Assembly: GCA_900556365.1 (NCBI GenBank)
Contig: USOG01000019.1
Coordinates: 1-14,958, forward strand
DNA: 14,958 nt
Direction: 5' to 3'
From: an uncultured Collinsella sp.
Lineage (GTDB): Bacteria > Actinomycetota > Coriobacteriia > Coriobacteriales > Coriobacteriaceae
Positions 12,817 to 14,958 of the stretch are shown piece by piece. Each line of letters starts with the position of its first letter. Position 1 is the first letter of the stretch. Below the pieces are notes generated by a model. That model worked only from the letters and a program-made list of their open reading frames with translations, had not been told where the DNA came from and did not search any database. Position numbers and translations under genes: made by a program.

Positions 12817-14958
12817 TTAGTCCAGGTGCCAGATCTCGTCGTTGTACTGGGAGATCGTGCGGTCGGACGAGAAGGTGCCGGCGTTGGCGATGTTGATCAG
12901 CGCCTTACGCATCCAGGCGTCCTGGTCCTCGTAGTCGGCCAGCACGCGCTCCTTGGTCTGGATGTATTCCTCAATGTCGAGCAGGGCCATAAACCAGTCC
13001 TTGCCCTTGATGTCGCCGTGCAGACGCTGCAGGCGCTCTGCGTTGCCGGTCGCCATAAAGGCGGGGTTGGTGATGAAGTCCACCAGCAGCTTGATGCCGG
13101 GCTTGCGGTAGAGCGCGCCGGCGTCATAGGTGCCGTCGGCGTAGAGCTGCTCGACCTGCTTGGACGAGGCGCCAAAGGTATAGATGTTCTCGTCGCCGAC
13201 GAGCTCGGCGATCTCCACATTGGCGCCGTCGAGCGTGCACAGGGTCAGGGCGCCGTTGAGCATGAACTTCATGTTGGAAGTGCCGCTTGCCTCCTTGGAG
13301 GCCAGGCTGATCTGCTCGGAGATGTCGGCAGCGGGAATCACGCGCTCGGCAGCGGTGACGTTGTAGTTCTCGATCATGACAACCTGCAGGTGGGGAGCCA
13401 CGTCGGGGTCGTTGACGATCCACTGGGAAAGCGTCAGGATCAGATGGATGATGTCCTGAGCGATGGTATAGGCAGGGGCCGCCTTGCCGCCAAAGATGAT
13501 GGTGATGGGGTGCTTAGGCTTGTTACCGTTCTTGATGTCGAGGTACTTCCAGATGATGTAGAGCGCGAGCATCTGCTGGCGCTTGTACTCGTGGATACGC
13601 TTGACCTGGACGTCGATGATAGCGTTGGAGGGGATCGTCACGCCCTGTTCGAGCGCCATAAACTCGCGCATGATGGTTTTGGCTTCGGCCTTGGTGGCGG
13701 CCAGGCGCTCAAGAACATCCTTGTCGTTAGCGAATTCGGCGAGCTTGCTCAGGTCGCCGGTGCTGCGCCAATCGGTACCGATCACATCGTCGAGCAGACT
13801 GGCGAGCGCGGGGTTGGCGCCATGGATCCAACGGCGGAAGGTGATGCCGTTGGTCTTGTTGGAGAACTTATTGGGATAGATCTCGTAGAACGGATGAAGC
13901 TCGGTGTCCTCCAGGATCTTGGTGTGGAGTGCGGCGACGCCGTTGATGGAGAAGCCAAAGTGGATGTCCATGTGGGCCATGTGGACGGTGTCGTATTCGT
14001 CGATGATGGCAACGCGCGGGTCGTCGTACTCGACCTTGGCGATCTCATCGAGCTTGACAATAATGTCGGCGATGGCAGGGGAGACCTTCTGCAGGCTGGT
14101 GAGCGGCCACTTCTCGAGCGCCTCGGCAAGAATCGTGTGGTTGGTGTAGGCGACCATGGAGCGCACGATGGTGACTGCCTCGTCAAACTCGATGCCATGC
14201 TCGGTGGTGAGCAGGCGGATGAGCTCGGGAATGACCATGGTGGGGTGCGTGTCGTTAATTTGGACCACGGCGTAGTCGGCCAAGTCGTGCAGATTGCTGC
14301 CGCGCTCGATGGCCTCGTCGATGAGGAGCTGGGCGGCGTTGCTCACCATGAAGTATTCCTGGTAGATGCGAAGCAGGCGGCCCTGCTCGTCGGAATCGTC
14401 GGGGTAGAGGAACAAGGTGAGATTCTTGGCGATCTCGGTCTTGTCGAAGTCGATGGAGCTGCCGGGGACCAGGCCGTCATCGACGCTTGACAAATCGAAC
14501 AGACGCAGGCGGTTCTTGGTGGGCTGGCCGTAACCGGGCACATCGATGTTGACGAGCTTGGAGGTAACGGCAAAGTCGCCGAACTCGACGGTGTAGGAGC
14601 GGTCGTCATCGATCAGGATGTCCTGCTCGCCGAGCCACTCGTCGGGGACGGCCTTCTGCTGATTGTCGACAAAGCGCTGGCGGAACAGGCCGTAATGGTA
14701 GTTGAGGCCCACGCCGTCGCCGGTAAGGCCCAGCGTGGCGATGGAATCCAAGAAGCATGCGGCCAGACGGCCCAGGCCGCCGTTGCCGAGCGAAGGCTCG
14801 ACCTCGAACTCCTCGATCTTGTTGAGGTCGTGGCCGGCGGCGACGAGCTGGTTCTTAACCTCGTCATAGATGCCAAGGTCGATCATATTGTTGATGAGCA
14901 GCTTGCCGATCAAAAACTCGGCAGAGATGTAGTAGAGCTTTTTCTTGCCGTTGTTGAG
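12817..14958 (-). CDS. glgP: glycogen/maltodextrin (alpha-glucan) phosphorylase, 5' partial
   Basis: PLP-dependent cytoplasmic enzyme that releases glucose 1-phosphate from the non-reducing ends of alpha-1,4-glucans. The frame is open to the window edge, so the start is missing; 713 residues are visible, against roughly 750-830 for full members. Family signatures run in order: [13 protein letters not shown] (9-21 of the fragment), [66 protein letters not shown] and [17 protein letters not shown], where the PLP lysine is encoded at 13267-13269. There is no frameshift. It converges on the ABC operon, which fits joint use of imported maltodextrins, but it is transcribed separately. The native promoter is outside the window. 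Confidence 0.97.
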   Translation of the reverse strand, partial: LNNGKKKLYYISAEFLIGKLLINNMIDLGIYDEVKNQLVAAGHDLNKIEEFEVEPSLGNGGLGRLAACFLDSIATLGLTGDGVGLNYHYGLFRQRFVDNQQKAVPDEWLGEQDILIDDDRSYTVEFGDFAVTSKLVNIDVPGYGQPTKNRLRLFDLSSVDDGLVPGSSIDFDKTEIAKNLTLFLYPDDSDEQGRLLRIYQEYFMVSNAAQLLIDEAIERGSNLHDLADYAVVQINDTHPTMVIPELIRLLTTEHGIEFDEAVTIVRSMVAYTNHTILAEALEKWPLTSLQKVSPAIADIIVKLDEIAKVEYDDPRVAIIDEYDTVHMAHMDIHFGFSINGVAALHTKILEDTELHPFYEIYPNKFSNKTNGITFRRWIHGANPALASLLDDVIGTDWRSTGDLSKLAEFANDKDVLERLAATKAEAKTIMREFMALEQGVTIPSNAIIDVQVKRIHEYKRQQMLALYIIWKYLDIKNGNKPKHPITIIFGGKAAPAYTIAQDIIHLILTLSQWIVNDPDVAPHLQVVMIENYNVTAAERVIPAADISEQISLASKEASGTSNMKFMLNGALTLCTLDGANVEIAELVGDENIYTFGASSKQVEQLYADGTYDAGALYRKPGIKLLVDFITNPAFMATGNAERLQRLHGDIKGKDWFMALLDIEEYIQTKERVLADYEDQDAWMRKALINIANAGTFSSDRTISQYNDEIWHLD

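Noticed and set aside
12799..14490. 563-codon open frame on the + strand opposite glycogen phosphorylase
   Set aside because: Antisense shadow of a clear family member; the translation is repetitive Val/Gly/Asp/Leu with no motif, although it even starts beyond the gene's 3' end.
14911..14913. TTG at 14913 as the start of glycogen phosphorylase
   Set aside because: The conserved [13 protein letters not shown] motif runs across it and the frame stays open to the window end, so the gene simply continues outside.

Overview
The window looks like a piece of a high-G+C, gut-type actinobacterial chromosome, most likely a Coriobacteriia member such as Collinsella. This is inferred from base composition, strong GAG/AAG/CTC codon preference in the transporter genes, and the gene families; no rRNA or other phylogenetic marker is present. 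Two genes run off the ends: a JetD-like Toprim protein on the left and glycogen phosphorylase on the right.

Left region (1-4290). The 3' part of a + strand gene encodes a long, charged, low-complexity tail followed by a Wadjet JetD (DUF2220)-like Toprim domain. Seven bases after its stop lies a 137-bp element with perfect 34-bp inverted ends and an inner hairpin. Next come an orphan tRNA T-arm-like fragment (+ strand) and, on the minus strand, tRNA-Gln(TTG) with its terminator, a double peptidoglycan-binding-domain protein and a long-chain-type polyprenyl diphosphate synthase.

Central region (4291-12360), a carbohydrate uptake locus. A minus-strand gene encodes a glucose-family PTS EIIC-EIIB permease fused in one reading frame to a Cof-type HAD phosphatase. 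Divergent from it is a TreR/HutC-type GntR regulator. Downstream of the regulator is a MalEFGK-like ABC importer: a Tat-type lipoprotein binding protein, two permeases and an MsmK/UgpC-type ATPase. Four near-palindromic 12-mers related to TTGTTTAAACAA sit two in the PTS/GntR intergenic region and two before the binding-protein gene. One regulator could therefore control both transport systems.

Right region (12361-14958). Between the ABC operon terminator and a convergent alpha-glucan phosphorylase gene lie three 80-bp units. Each has a ~15-bp inverted repeat, and the unit spacing is exactly 80 bp. No coding sequence explains them.

Proposed logic (inference): the ABC system brings in malto-oligosaccharides, which the phosphorylase degrades. 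The PTS brings in a phosphorylated glucoside, which may be the regulator's inducer, and the fused HAD domain may dephosphorylate it at the transporter. The strongest leads are the PTS-HAD fusion, the shared operator set, the 80-bp hairpin array and the JetD-like Toprim protein.
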